Assembly (NCBI GenBank): GCA_011048485.1
Contig: DSDX01000394.1
Coordinates: 1 to 6,986, forward strand
DNA from: Candidatus Aminicenantota bacterium
Lineage (GTDB): Bacteria; Acidobacteriota; Aminicenantia; Aminicenantales; Saccharicenantaceae
DNA length: 6,986 nt
Reading direction: 5' to 3'
Part shown: piece after piece, positions 1 to 5,802 of the stretch
How the letters are laid out: each line of letters begins with the position of its first letter
Numbering within the stretch: the first letter of the stretch is position 1
Notes under the pieces: model-generated
Told to the model about the DNA's origin: nothing
The model's database searches: none
Seen by the model: the letters and a program-made list of their open reading frames with translations, nothing else
Program-made: the position numbers and the translations under genes

Positions 1-2160
1 GTTGGCCTGGGCGATGATGTACTTCTCCTCCTCCCAGGCGGTGAGGTACCAGCAATGGGGCACGACCGTCGGGAGCTGGCGGGTCTTCTTCTCCTTGAGC
101 TTCTCGAGGGCTTTCTCCATCTCGTCCCGCTTGATCACGTCGCCGATCTTGAAGTCGCTGCTGCCGGGATGGAGGATCCTGACGTAATCGACGATGCGGC
201 CGCTCTCGACCTTCCGGTAGGGGGTCTCGACGAAGCCGTAGGCGTTGACCCGGGCGAAGCAGCTGAGCGAGGAGATCAGGCCGATGTTCGGACCCTCCGG
301 CGTTTCGACCGGGCAGATCCGCCCGTAATGCGAGGTCTGGATGTCGCGGACCTCGAAGCCGGCCCGCTCGCGGCTGAGACCCCCCGGCCCCAGGGCCGAG
401 AGGCGGCGCTTGTGGGTGATCTCGGCCAGGCTGTTGATCTGGTCCATGAACTGGGACAGCTGGGAACTGCCGAAGAACTCCTTGAGCGCGGCGATGACCG
501 GCTTGGAGTTGATCAGGTCCTGGGGCATGGCCGCGGCCAGGTCGGCCGTGATGGTCATCTTCTCCTTGATCGTCCTCTCCATGCGGGTGAGGCCGATGCG
601 GAAGGCGTTCTCGACGAGCTCCCCGACGGACCGGACGCGGCGGTTGCCGAGGTGGTCGATGTCGTCGACGGATCCCTCGCCGAAGCGCAGGTTGAGCAGG
701 TACTTGAGGACCTCGACGTAGTCCTGGGGCGAGAGGGTCTTGTCGTCGAGCGACGTTTCGAGCCCGAGCTTGATGTTGAACTTGAGCCGGCCGATGCGGG
801 AGAAGTTGTATTTCTGGGGATTGAAGAACAGGCTCTGGAAAAGGTTGTGGGCGCTCTCCTGGGTGTGGGGCTCCCCCGGCCGCAGCTTGCGGTAGATCTC
901 GCCGAGGGCCGAGGGCTGGTCCTTGCGCAGGTCCTTCTTGAGGGTCGTGCTGATGATCAGGCCGGCCCGGTCCTCCTCGGGATAGAACACCTCGAACGGC
1001 TCGCCTCGGGCGGCGAGGAGATCGATCTGGGTATCCTCGAGCGGTTCGTTCGTCCGGACCTTGCCCTTGACGCCGGCGAGCGAATAGGCGCCGAGGAGCT
1101 CCTTCTTGACGAGAGGAACGCGGGCGACCCCGGCCTCCCGGAGAGCGGCCAGGACCTCGGGGGTGATCTTCTTCTTGGCCGGGGCCAGGACCTTGCGGCC
1201 TTTTTCGGCGGTGACGTCGTCGGCCGCGGTCCTCCCGACGAGGCCGTCCCCGACCTCCCAAAAGAGCTTGCCGTCCTCGATGACGACCCGGGGGGCCCGA
1301 TGGAAGAGCTTGAGGATCTCCTCGTCGGTGCCGAAGCCGAGGGCCCTCAGGAAGACGGTGGCCAGGAATTTCTTCTTGCGGTCGAGACGGACCCAGATGA
1401 GGCTCTTGGCGTCGTGCTCGAACTCGACCCAGGCGCCGCGGTAGGGGATGATCTTGGCGATGTAGAACCCCTTGGTCTCGGCCTGGCGGAAGAACACGCC
1501 CGGCGACCGCTGGAGCTGGCTGACGACGACCCGCTCGATGCCGTTGAAGATGAACGTGCCCTTGTCGGTCATGAGCGGGATATCGCCGAAATAGACTTCC
1601 TGCTGCTTGATGTGCTTGAGCCGCTTGGCCTTGGTCGCGGCGTCCTTCTCCCAGGAGACGAGCTGGACCTTGAGCTTGAGGGGGATGGAGTAGGTGTAGC
1701 CCTTCTGGATGCACTCCATCGGGGTGTACTTGATCCGGAGACCGACGCGGTCGCCGCAATGCTCGCAGAGCGGCAGCTCGATCTTCCGAGCGGCGCCGCA
1801 GAAGGGGCAGATCTCCTTCTCGGAGATCTCCATGTCGGCCGGCAGGAGGGTCTGGCAGGCTTGGCACTTGGCCCGGGAGTTCTCGACCCCCTTGAGGCGC
1901 CCGCACTTGCACTCCCAGTTCCCGATCGAATAGCTCAGGAACTCCAGCTCCGTCGTCTCCTTGAAGTCCGAGATGGGGAAGACGTCCTTGAGCGCGGCCT
2001 GGAGGCCGGTGTCCTTCCGCTCCTCGGGAAGGAGCTCCATCTGGAGGAAGTCGCGGTAGGACTGGGTCTGGATGTCCAGAAGATCGGGCATGGGGAAGAC
2101 TGCCTTGATCTTCGAGAAATCGACCCTTTCGCGGTACGATTGTCTAGGTTCTCTGGCCAT
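1..2160 (-). CDS. rpoB: RNA polymerase beta subunit, 5' part (720 codons, 3' end beyond window)
   Basis: Catalytic core subunit of DNA-dependent RNA polymerase. ATG at 2158-2160 gives MAREPRQSYRERVDF; the frame stays open to base 1, ending IIAQAN at residue 720. Landmarks: VFPISDF near 60-66, EVYFGDIPLMTDKGTFIFNG (188-207), SQLQRSPGVFF (214-224), a lobe carrying an E. coli-like insertion, VDDIDHLGNRRVRSVGE in the 500s, the rifampicin-pocket block FFGSSQLSQFMDQ...THKRRLSALGPGGL (about 562-595), then SHYGRICPVETPEGPNIGL. Residues about 81-140 are an extra eight-cysteine segment absent from the E. coli and Thermus proteins (separate entry). No clear Shine-Dalgarno precedes the ATG; only GA-rich GAGTGAGA is seen. 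It lies 79 nt after rplL, the usual order; rpoC is expected next, outside the window. Identity is certain; only the insert is unusual. Confidence 0.98.
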   Translation of the reverse strand, partial: MAREPRQSYRERVDFSKIKAVFPMPDLLDIQTQSYRDFLQMELLPEERKDTGLQAALKDVFPISDFKETTELEFLSYSIGNWECKCGRLKGVENSRAKCQACQTLLPADMEISEKEICPFCGAARKIELPLCEHCGDRVGLRIKYTPMECIQKGYTYSIPLKLKVQLVSWEKDAATKAKRLKHIKQQEVYFGDIPLMTDKGTFIFNGIERVVVSQLQRSPGVFFRQAETKGFYIAKIIPYRGAWVEFEHDAKSLIWVRLDRKKKFLATVFLRALGFGTDEEILKLFHRAPRVVIEDGKLFWEVGDGLVGRTAADDVTAEKGRKVLAPAKKKITPEVLAALREAGVARVPLVKKELLGAYSLAGVKGKVRTNEPLEDTQIDLLAARGEPFEVFYPEEDRAGLIISTTLKKDLRKDQPSALGEIYRKLRPGEPHTQESAHNLFQSLFFNPQKYNFSRIGRLKFNIKLGLETSLDDKTLSPQDYVEVLKYLLNLRFGEGSVDDIDHLGNRRVRSVGELVENAFRIGLTRMERTIKEKMTITADLAAAMPQDLINSKPVIAALKEFFGSSQLSQFMDQINSLAEITHKRRLSALGPGGLSRERAGFEVRDIQTSHYGRICPVETPEGPNIGLISSLSCFARVNAYGFVETPYRKVESGRIVDYVRILHPGSSDFKIGDVIKRDEMEKALEKLKEKKTRQLPTVVPHCWYLTAWEEEKYIIAQAN
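1756..1911 (-). other. Eight-cysteine tandem zinc-ribbon-like insert within RpoB
   Basis: Codons 84-135 of rpoB. Cysteines are at residues 84, 86, 99, 102, 118, 121, 132 and 135, arranged CxC-x12-CxxC then CxxC-x10-CxxC. Short local words are WECKCGRLKG, CQAC, CPFCG and CEHCG. The insert begins after SYSIG (residue 80), which corresponds to SYRLG in E. coli beta, and the standard sequence resumes near LRIKYTPMEC (141-150), the counterpart of FDVQEC. So about 50-60 residues replace a loop of a few residues in the protrusion (beta1) region. The flanks on both sides are canonical and the frame is uninterrupted, so this is not a frameshift artefact. Zinc binding is inferred from the cysteine pattern. 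Confidence 0.9.
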
Positions 2161-2239
2161 GCTGTCTCACTCTCAAGCGGAGATCGGGTCTCCCCGTGTC
2201 ACGGGACCGTTCGGACGGACGCTCAGCCAAGCGGATCAC
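2161..2239 (-). promoter_or_regulatory. rplL-rpoB intergenic leader with tandem short hairpins
   Basis: The 79-nt spacer contains three short inverted repeats in a row. They are CCGT-loop-ACGG (2207-2218), CCCGT-GAC-ACGGG (2193-2205) and GGAGA-CCCGA-TCTCC (2179-2193); the last two share one base, so they may compete. No run of T follows, so this is not an ordinary intrinsic terminator. In E. coli the same spacer carries an attenuator and an RNase III processing site, so a control or processing role is plausible but inferred. Confidence 0.4.
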
Positions 2240-2626
2240 TTACTGCAGCTCGATGACGGCTCCGACCTCGGCGAACTTGGCCTTGATGGCCTCGGCCTCC
2301 TCCTTGGTGATCCCTTCCTTGAGCGGCTTGGGAGCGCCGTCGACGAGGTCTTTGGCTTCCTTGAGTCCGAGGCTGGTGACCTCGCGGACGACCTTGATGA
2401 CGTTGATCTTCTTGTCGCCGACGGACTTGAGGACGGCGGTGAACTCGGTCTTCTCCTCGGCGGGCTTGGCCTCGGCGGCGGGCATGGCGCCGGCCATCAT
2501 GACCGGAGCGGCCGCGGCGGCGCTGATGCCGTAGCGGGACTCGAACTCCTTGATGTAGTCCGAGAGCTCCAGGATCGTCAGGCTGTCCAGGTGGGCGAAG
2601 AACTGTTCCTTGGTCAGTTTGTCCAT
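2240..2626 (-). CDS. rplL: 50S ribosomal protein bL12 (L7/L12)
   Basis: Stalk protein of the large subunit; dimers bind the C-terminal helix of uL10 and recruit and stimulate translational GTPases. The 128-residue length is typical. The N-terminal dimerisation helices (about 1-35, LTKEQFFAHLDSLTILELSDYIKEFE) are followed by an Ala/Met/Pro/Lys-rich hinge (about 36-57) and the globular C-terminal domain with EFTAVL, KKINVIKVVREVTSLGLKEAKDLV and a C-terminal ELQ. The ATG at 2624-2626 has an excellent Shine-Dalgarno, AAGGAGAA at 2634-2641, with a 7-nt spacer. It follows rplJ after only 28 nt, and the strong site fits the need for several L12 copies per L10. Stop is TAA. Confidence 0.98.
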   Translation of the reverse strand: MDKLTKEQFFAHLDSLTILELSDYIKEFESRYGISAAAAAPVMMAGAMPAAEAKPAEEKTEFTAVLKSVGDKKINVIKVVREVTSLGLKEAKDLVDGAPKPLKEGITKEEAEAIKAKFAEVGAVIELQ

Positions 2627-2633
2627 GTCAAGG

Positions 2634-2641
2634 TTCTCCTT
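2634..2641 (-). promoter_or_regulatory. Strong ribosome binding site of rplL
   Basis: AAGGAGAA lies 7 nt before the rplL ATG. It is among the best Shine-Dalgarno matches in the cluster, consistent with the higher synthesis rate of bL12 compared with its neighbours. Confidence 0.7.
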
Positions 2642-2654
2642 ATTGTTTGGGATT

Positions 2655-3173
2655 TCAAGTGTTTTTCGTCTTGTTGAGTTCGCCGAGAAGGATCCCGACG
2701 TTGCCGAGAGGCGCCCGGAGGGTGCGCATCAGCCGGTGCAGCGGGTCGGCCATGAGGTAGGCGACCTTGTTCAGCAGCTCCTGGCGGGAGCCCAGGCGGG
2801 TGACCTCGTCGAACCTCTCGGCCGCCATGAGCTGGCCCTCGATCCGCCCGCCCTTGACCTCCAGGACCTTGCCGTGGTTCGAGAAGTCCTTGAGGATCCG
2901 GGCCAGCTCGATGGGATCCTTGTCGGTGAAGGCGACGGCCGTGGCCCTCTGGAAGAGCGGCCGCAGGGCCTCGGGGCAGGTCTCGCCCAGGGCCCGCAGG
3001 GCCAGGCGGTTCTTGATGACCCTGTAGGTGAAGCCGTTCTTGCGCATGAGTTTGCGCAGCTCGACGGCCTGGCCGACCTTCATCCGCTTGAAATCGACGA
3101 GATAGTAGGTGTCGTGGGTCTCGAAGAGGCGTCCGAGCGCCTCGACGATGGGTGTCTTGTTGGCCTTGATCAC
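2655..3173 (-). CDS. rplJ: 50S ribosomal protein uL10
   Basis: Stalk-base protein that binds 23S rRNA together with uL11 and carries bL12 dimers on its C-terminal helix. The 172-residue length is normal. Visible family features are the N-terminal TPIVEALGRLFETHDTYYLVDF, the block ELRKLMRKNGFTYRVIKNRLALRAL (about 38-62), a DKDPIELARILKDF segment and a long C-terminal helix (about 130-165, LLNKVAYLMADPLHRLMRTL) for bL12 binding. The start is GTG at 3171-3173 (translated as Met), supported by AGAGGAGAA at 3180-3188, 6 nt upstream. Only 13 nt separate it from rplA. Any L10-L12 autoregulatory leader would have to lie inside the 3' end of rplA; I see no clear one. Confidence 0.97.
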   Translation of the reverse strand: MIKANKTPIVEALGRLFETHDTYYLVDFKRMKVGQAVELRKLMRKNGFTYRVIKNRLALRALGETCPEALRPLFQRATAVAFTDKDPIELARILKDFSNHGKVLEVKGGRIEGQLMAAERFDEVTRLGSRQELLNKVAYLMADPLHRLMRTLRAPLGNVGILLGELNKTKNT

Positions 3174-3186
3174 GGCGTGTTCTCCT

Positions 3187-3885
3187 CTAGCTCTCGAGTA
3201 TGTCCTCGGCGATCCGGAAGGACGGCCCCATGGTCGAGGACACGAACATCGACCGGATGTACTTGCCCTTGGCGGCCGCCGGCTTGGCGTGGACGATGGC
3301 CTGGAGGAAGGTCTTCAGGTTCTCGATCAGCTTGTCCTCCGGGAAGGAGACCTTGCCGACGGTCGAGTGGACGATGCTCGTCTTGTCGACCCGGAACTCG
3401 ACCTTGCCGGCTTTGGTCTCCTCGACGGCCTTGCGGATGTCGAACGTGACCGTGCCGGATTTGGGGTTCGGCATGAGACCCTTGGTGCCGAGGATGCGGC
3501 CGAGCTTGCCGACGCCGCGCATGACATCGGGCGTGGCGATGACGATGTCGAAATCGATCCAGCCGCCGGCGATCTTCTCGATGATCTCGTCCCCGCCGAA
3601 GTGATCGGCCCCGGCCTCCTCGGCCTCCTTGAGCTTCTCGCCCGCGGCGATGACGCAGATCTTTTTCGTCTTGCCCGTGCCGTGGGGCAAGACGACCGTG
3701 CCGCGGACCATCTGGTCGGAATACTTGGGGTTGACGCCCAGCCGGACGTCGACGTCGACCGATTCGTCGAACTTGGCGAAGCGGGCCTTCTTGACCAGCT
3801 CCACGGCCTCCTCCAGGGTGTACGTCCGGGATTCGGCGCCCCGGACCTCCCGGGCCTTGATGGTGCTCTTGCCGTGCTTACTCAC
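3187..3885 (-). CDS. rplA: 50S ribosomal protein uL1
   Basis: Binds 23S rRNA at the L1 arm, takes part in E-site tRNA release, and in many bacteria represses translation of its own rplK-rplA mRNA. The 232-residue length is standard. The family signature is present as VGKLGRILGTKGLMPNPKSG (about 125-144), and SSTMGPSFRI lies near the C-terminus. The start is GTG at 3883-3885 (sequence MSKHGKSTIKAREV). It overlaps the 3' end of rplK by 8 nt (GTGAGTAA), and its Shine-Dalgarno GGAGAT (3891-3896) lies inside rplK. This arrangement suggests translational coupling. TAG at 3187-3189 ends the gene directly next to the rplJ ribosome binding site. A longer start would run into rplK, so the GTG is preferred. 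Confidence 0.97.
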   Translation of the reverse strand: MSKHGKSTIKAREVRGAESRTYTLEEAVELVKKARFAKFDESVDVDVRLGVNPKYSDQMVRGTVVLPHGTGKTKKICVIAAGEKLKEAEEAGADHFGGDEIIEKIAGGWIDFDIVIATPDVMRGVGKLGRILGTKGLMPNPKSGTVTFDIRKAVEETKAGKVEFRVDKTSIVHSTVGKVSFPEDKLIENLKTFLQAIVHAKPAAAKGKYIRSMFVSSTMGPSFRIAEDILES

Positions 3886-4309
3886 TGACGATCTCCAATC
3901 CCATGTTTCGGGCCGTCCCCTCGATGATCCGCATGGCCTCCTCGAGGCCGTAGGCGTTGAGGTCGGGCATCTTGGTCCGGGCGATCTCCTCGATCTGCTT
4001 GGCCGAGACCTTGCCGACCTTGTCCTTGTTCGGCGCCCCGGAGCCCTTGGCGATGCCGGCCGCCTTCTTGAGGAGGTAGGAGGCCGGAGGGGTCTTGACG
4101 ACGAAGTTGAACGATTTGTCCTTGAACACCGTGATGAGGACCGGGACGACCGTGCCCTCCTCCATCTTCTTGGTGCGGTCGTTGAACTCGCGGACGAAGC
4201 CCATGATATTGACGCCGTGCTGGCCCAGGGCCGGCCCGACGGGGGGCGCGGGGCTGGCCTGCCCGGCGACGATCTCCAACTTGATCTTGGCGATGACTTC
4301 CTTCGACAT
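3878..4309 (-). CDS. rplK: 50S ribosomal protein uL11
   Basis: Binds the GTPase-associated centre of 23S rRNA at the stalk base, is the usual target region of thiostrepton-type antibiotics, and is needed for RelA activation in bacteria that have RelA. The 143-residue length is normal. The hallmark PAPPVGPALGQHGVNIM (about 20-36) is intact, with the proline-rich N-terminal domain, KTPPASYLLKKAAGIAKGSG (about 72-91) and the RNA-binding C-terminal domain with IARTKMPDLNAYGLEEAMRI. The ATG at 4307-4309 is 9 nt after nusG, and the nusG stop codon forms part of its AGGAGG site. The 3' end overlaps rplA by 8 nt. Confidence 0.98.
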   Translation of the reverse strand: MSKEVIAKIKLEIVAGQASPAPPVGPALGQHGVNIMGFVREFNDRTKKMEEGTVVPVLITVFKDKSFNFVVKTPPASYLLKKAAGIAKGSGAPNKDKVGKVSAKQIEEIARTKMPDLNAYGLEEAMRIIEGTARNMGLEIVSE

Positions 4310-4314
4310 GGCGT

Positions 4315-4320
4315 CCTCCT
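4315..4320 (-). promoter_or_regulatory. Ribosome binding site of rplK overlapping the nusG stop
   Basis: AGGAGG sits 5 nt before the rplK ATG and shares two bases with the nusG TAG stop at 4319-4321. Ribosomes ending on nusG therefore stop directly on the rplK initiation region, an arrangement expected to couple translation of the two genes. Confidence 0.75.
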
Positions 4321-4849
4321 AAAGCTTCTCGACCTGCAGGAACTCCAGCTCGACCGGCGTCGACCGGCCGAAGATCGTGACCATGACCTTGAGGGTGTTC
4401 CGCTCGGGGTGGACCTCCTCGACGATCCCGTTGAAGTTGAAGAAGGGCCCGTCGATGATGCGGACAGCCTCGCCCTTCTCGAACGAGTGCTTGGGCTTGG
4501 GCTTCTCCGAGGTCGTCTCCATGTGCTCGACGATCTGGCCGACCTCCTTCTTGCTGAGCGGGGTCGGGGTCCGGCCCGAGCCGACGAAGCCCGTGACCTT
4601 GGGGACCTGCCGGATCATCAGCCAGTTCTCGTCGTTCATCTCCATTTCGACGAGGATGTATCCGGGGTACGAGCGCTTCGTGGAGACGACCTTCTTGCCG
4701 CCGCGGATCTCGATGACGTCCTCGGTCGGGATGATGATCTGACCGACCTGGTCCTCGCGGTGGAGCTCGATCGCCTTCTGTTTGATCGTCTCGGCCACGA
4801 ACTTCTCGAAGCCCGAGTAGGTGTGAACGACAAACCAGTTCTTTGCCAT
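4319..4849 (-). CDS. nusG: Transcription elongation/antitermination factor NusG
   Basis: Binds the RNA polymerase clamp and links transcription to Rho or to the leading ribosome. The 176-residue length is typical. The N-terminal NGN domain starts KNWFVVHTYSGFEKFVAETI and includes SYPGYILVEMEM and RQVPKVTGFVG (about 60-93). A charged linker follows (about 108-122), then the C-terminal KOW domain, FEKGEAVRIIDGPFFNFNG (about 123-141) through VELEFLQVEKL. No extra domain is seen between NGN and KOW. The ATG at 4847-4849 is preceded by AAGGAA at 4857-4862. It lies 17 nt after secE and 9 nt before rplK, the canonical secE-nusG-rplK order. Confidence 0.98.
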   Translation of the reverse strand: MAKNWFVVHTYSGFEKFVAETIKQKAIELHREDQVGQIIIPTEDVIEIRGGKKVVSTKRSYPGYILVEMEMNDENWLMIRQVPKVTGFVGSGRTPTPLSKKEVGQIVEHMETTSEKPKPKHSFEKGEAVRIIDGPFFNFNGIVEEVHPERNTLKVMVTIFGRSTPVELEFLQVEKL

Positions 4850-4866
4850 CGTCCGATTCCTTGCGC

Positions 4867-5079
4867 CTATCCGAAGAGCGACTTGACCTGGCCGATGATC
4901 CAGGCGAAGATGATGTCCATGAAGAAGAGGTAGAAGCCGAAGAAGATCGTGGCGGCGATGACGACGACGGTCGTGCTGACGACCTCGTTCTTCGACGGCC
5001 AGGTGACCTTCCTGAGCTCGGCCCGGACGTCCTTGAGGAAACTCCAGAACCGTTTGTACCAGCGAACCTTATCGTTCAT
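4867..5079 (-). CDS. secE: Preprotein translocase subunit SecE
   Basis: Small membrane subunit that clamps and stabilises SecY in the Sec translocon. The 70-residue protein is the short single-span form common outside enterobacteria. An amphipathic N-terminal helix (WYKRFWSFLKDVRAELRKVTWPSKNEVV, about 7-34, with the conserved KVTWPSK hinge) is followed by one transmembrane helix (about 35-57) and a short tail ending KSLFG. I chose the ATG at 5077-5079, giving MNDKVRWYKR. The frame continues upstream, but that extension would run into the structural region before tRNA-Trp and lacks SecE similarity. The ribosome binding site is weak and GA-rich (AAGAGAGAGAG). The gene follows tRNA-Trp by 69 nt. 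Confidence 0.95.
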   Translation of the reverse strand: MNDKVRWYKRFWSFLKDVRAELRKVTWPSKNEVVSTTVVVIAATIFFGFYLFFMDIIFAWIIGQVKSLFG

Positions 5080-5100
5080 GGCTCTCTCTCTTTCCGATGT

Positions 5101-5126
5101 CCGCGGCCGGGCCGTCAGGCCCGCGG
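5101..5126 (-). other. GC-rich inverted repeat between tRNA-Trp and secE
   Basis: On the minus strand CCGC-GGGCC-TGAC-GGCCC, then a four-base bulge, then GCGG can fold into a strong hairpin with a TGAC loop. No T-run follows, so it does not look like an intrinsic terminator. It could slow polymerase, protect the secE-nusG mRNA end left after tRNA-Trp excision, or simply reflect high GC. Confidence 0.4.
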
Positions 5127-5148
5127 CCTCCCGCTCCGGAAGGGGGAA

Positions 5149-5224
<76 letters not shown>

Positions 5225-5235
5225 GTCTCGCCTCG

Positions 5236-5385
5236 CTATTTGGTTTCCTTGTGGGCCGTGTGCTTGCGGCAGAAGGGGCAGTACTTGCGCGTCTGGAGCT
5301 TGTCGGTCTGCGTCTTTTTGTTGCGCGTCGAGGAGTAATTGCGCCTTTTGCACTCGCCGCACTGGAGCGTGATGATCTCTCGCAT
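5236..5385 (-). CDS. rpmG: 50S ribosomal protein bL33 (zinc-binding form)
   Basis: Small basic protein of the large subunit, bound to 23S rRNA near the E site. It has 49 residues, starting MREIITLQCGECKRRNYSS and ending HKETK. Two CxxC pairs (Cys9, Cys12 and Cys36, Cys39 in CPFC) mark the zinc-containing C+ form, as opposed to the cysteine-free C- paralogue used under zinc limitation in some bacteria. The ATG at 5383-5385 has GAAGGA at 5391-5396, 5 nt upstream; the stop is TAG. It is flanked by tRNA-Thr(GGT) and tRNA-Trp. In many bacteria tuf comes directly before rpmG; here only 46 nt separate rpmG from the tRNA, so tuf is missing. Confidence 0.97.
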   Translation of the reverse strand: MREIITLQCGECKRRNYSSTRNKKTQTDKLQTRKYCPFCRKHTAHKETK

Positions 5386-5431
5386 GTCCGTCCTTCCCGG
5401 CCCCGGCGGGCCCCGAAATGGATCAGGAAAA

Positions 5432-5504
5432 AGCCCAAGACCAGAATTGAACTGGTGACCCCGTCCTTACCAAGGACGTGCTCTGCCAACTGAGCTACTT
5501 GGGC
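5432..5504 (-). tRNA. tRNA-Thr (anticodon GGT)
   Basis: Acceptor GCCCAAG/CTTGGGC, D-stem GCTC/GAGC, anticodon stem CGTCC/GGACG with loop TTGGTAA, T-arm ACCAG-TTCAATT-CTGGT, discriminator T. CCA is not encoded: TTT follows, part of a T-run after the acceptor stem. Reads ACC and ACU. Confidence 0.97.
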
Positions 5505-5522
5505 CCATCGACCTCGAAGATG

Positions 5523-5596
<74 letters not shown>

Positions 5597-5606
5597 AACG
5601 CGAACA

Positions 5607-5689
5607 TGGGCAGGGAAGGATTCGAACCTCCGAAGCGTTTCCGCAACGGGTTTACAGCCCGTCCCATTTGGCCACTCTGGAACCTGCCC
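5607..5689 (-). tRNA. tRNA-Tyr (anticodon GTA), long variable arm
   Basis: 83 nt. Acceptor GGGCAGG/CCTGCCC, anticodon stem ACGGG/CCCGT with loop CTGTAAA, class II variable arm around GCG-GAAA-CGC, T-arm GGAGG-TTCGAAT-CCTTC, discriminator A. CCA is not encoded (TGT follows). It precedes tRNA-Gly by 11 nt, the same Tyr-Gly pairing as in the E. coli thrU-tyrU-glyT-thrT cluster. Confidence 0.97.
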
Positions 5690-5729
5690 TCATTATGATG
5701 CATCGTCGTCGCCCTCGATCGCCCGTCTA

Positions 5730-5802
5730 AGCCAGCGAAGGGATTCGAACCCCTGACCCGCTGATTACAAATCAGCCGCTCTACCTGCTGAGCTACGCTG
5801 GC
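5730..5802 (-). tRNA. tRNA-Thr (anticodon TGT), first gene of the unit
   Basis: Acceptor GCCAGCG/CGCTGGC, D-stem GCTC/GAGC, anticodon stem GCTGA/TCAGC with loop TTTGTAA, T-arm AGGGG-TTCGAAT-CCCTT, discriminator T. TAG follows, so CCA is not encoded. It reads ACA and ACG, complementing the GGT isoacceptor downstream. It starts about 140 nt after the predicted transcription start. Confidence 0.97.

Noticed and set aside
55..2256. A 733-codon open frame on the plus strand covering the rpoB region
   Set aside because: It is the antisense shadow of rpoB. In GC-rich genes the opposite strand stays open; its translation is a monotonous Leu/Asp/Glu/Gly-rich sequence with no recognisable domain, while the minus strand gives unmistakable RpoB.
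2072..4933. Long plus-strand frames opposite rplL, rplJ, rplA, rplK and nusG
   Set aside because: All lie antisense to clearly identified ribosomal and NusG genes, have the same biased composition and no family match that I recognise.
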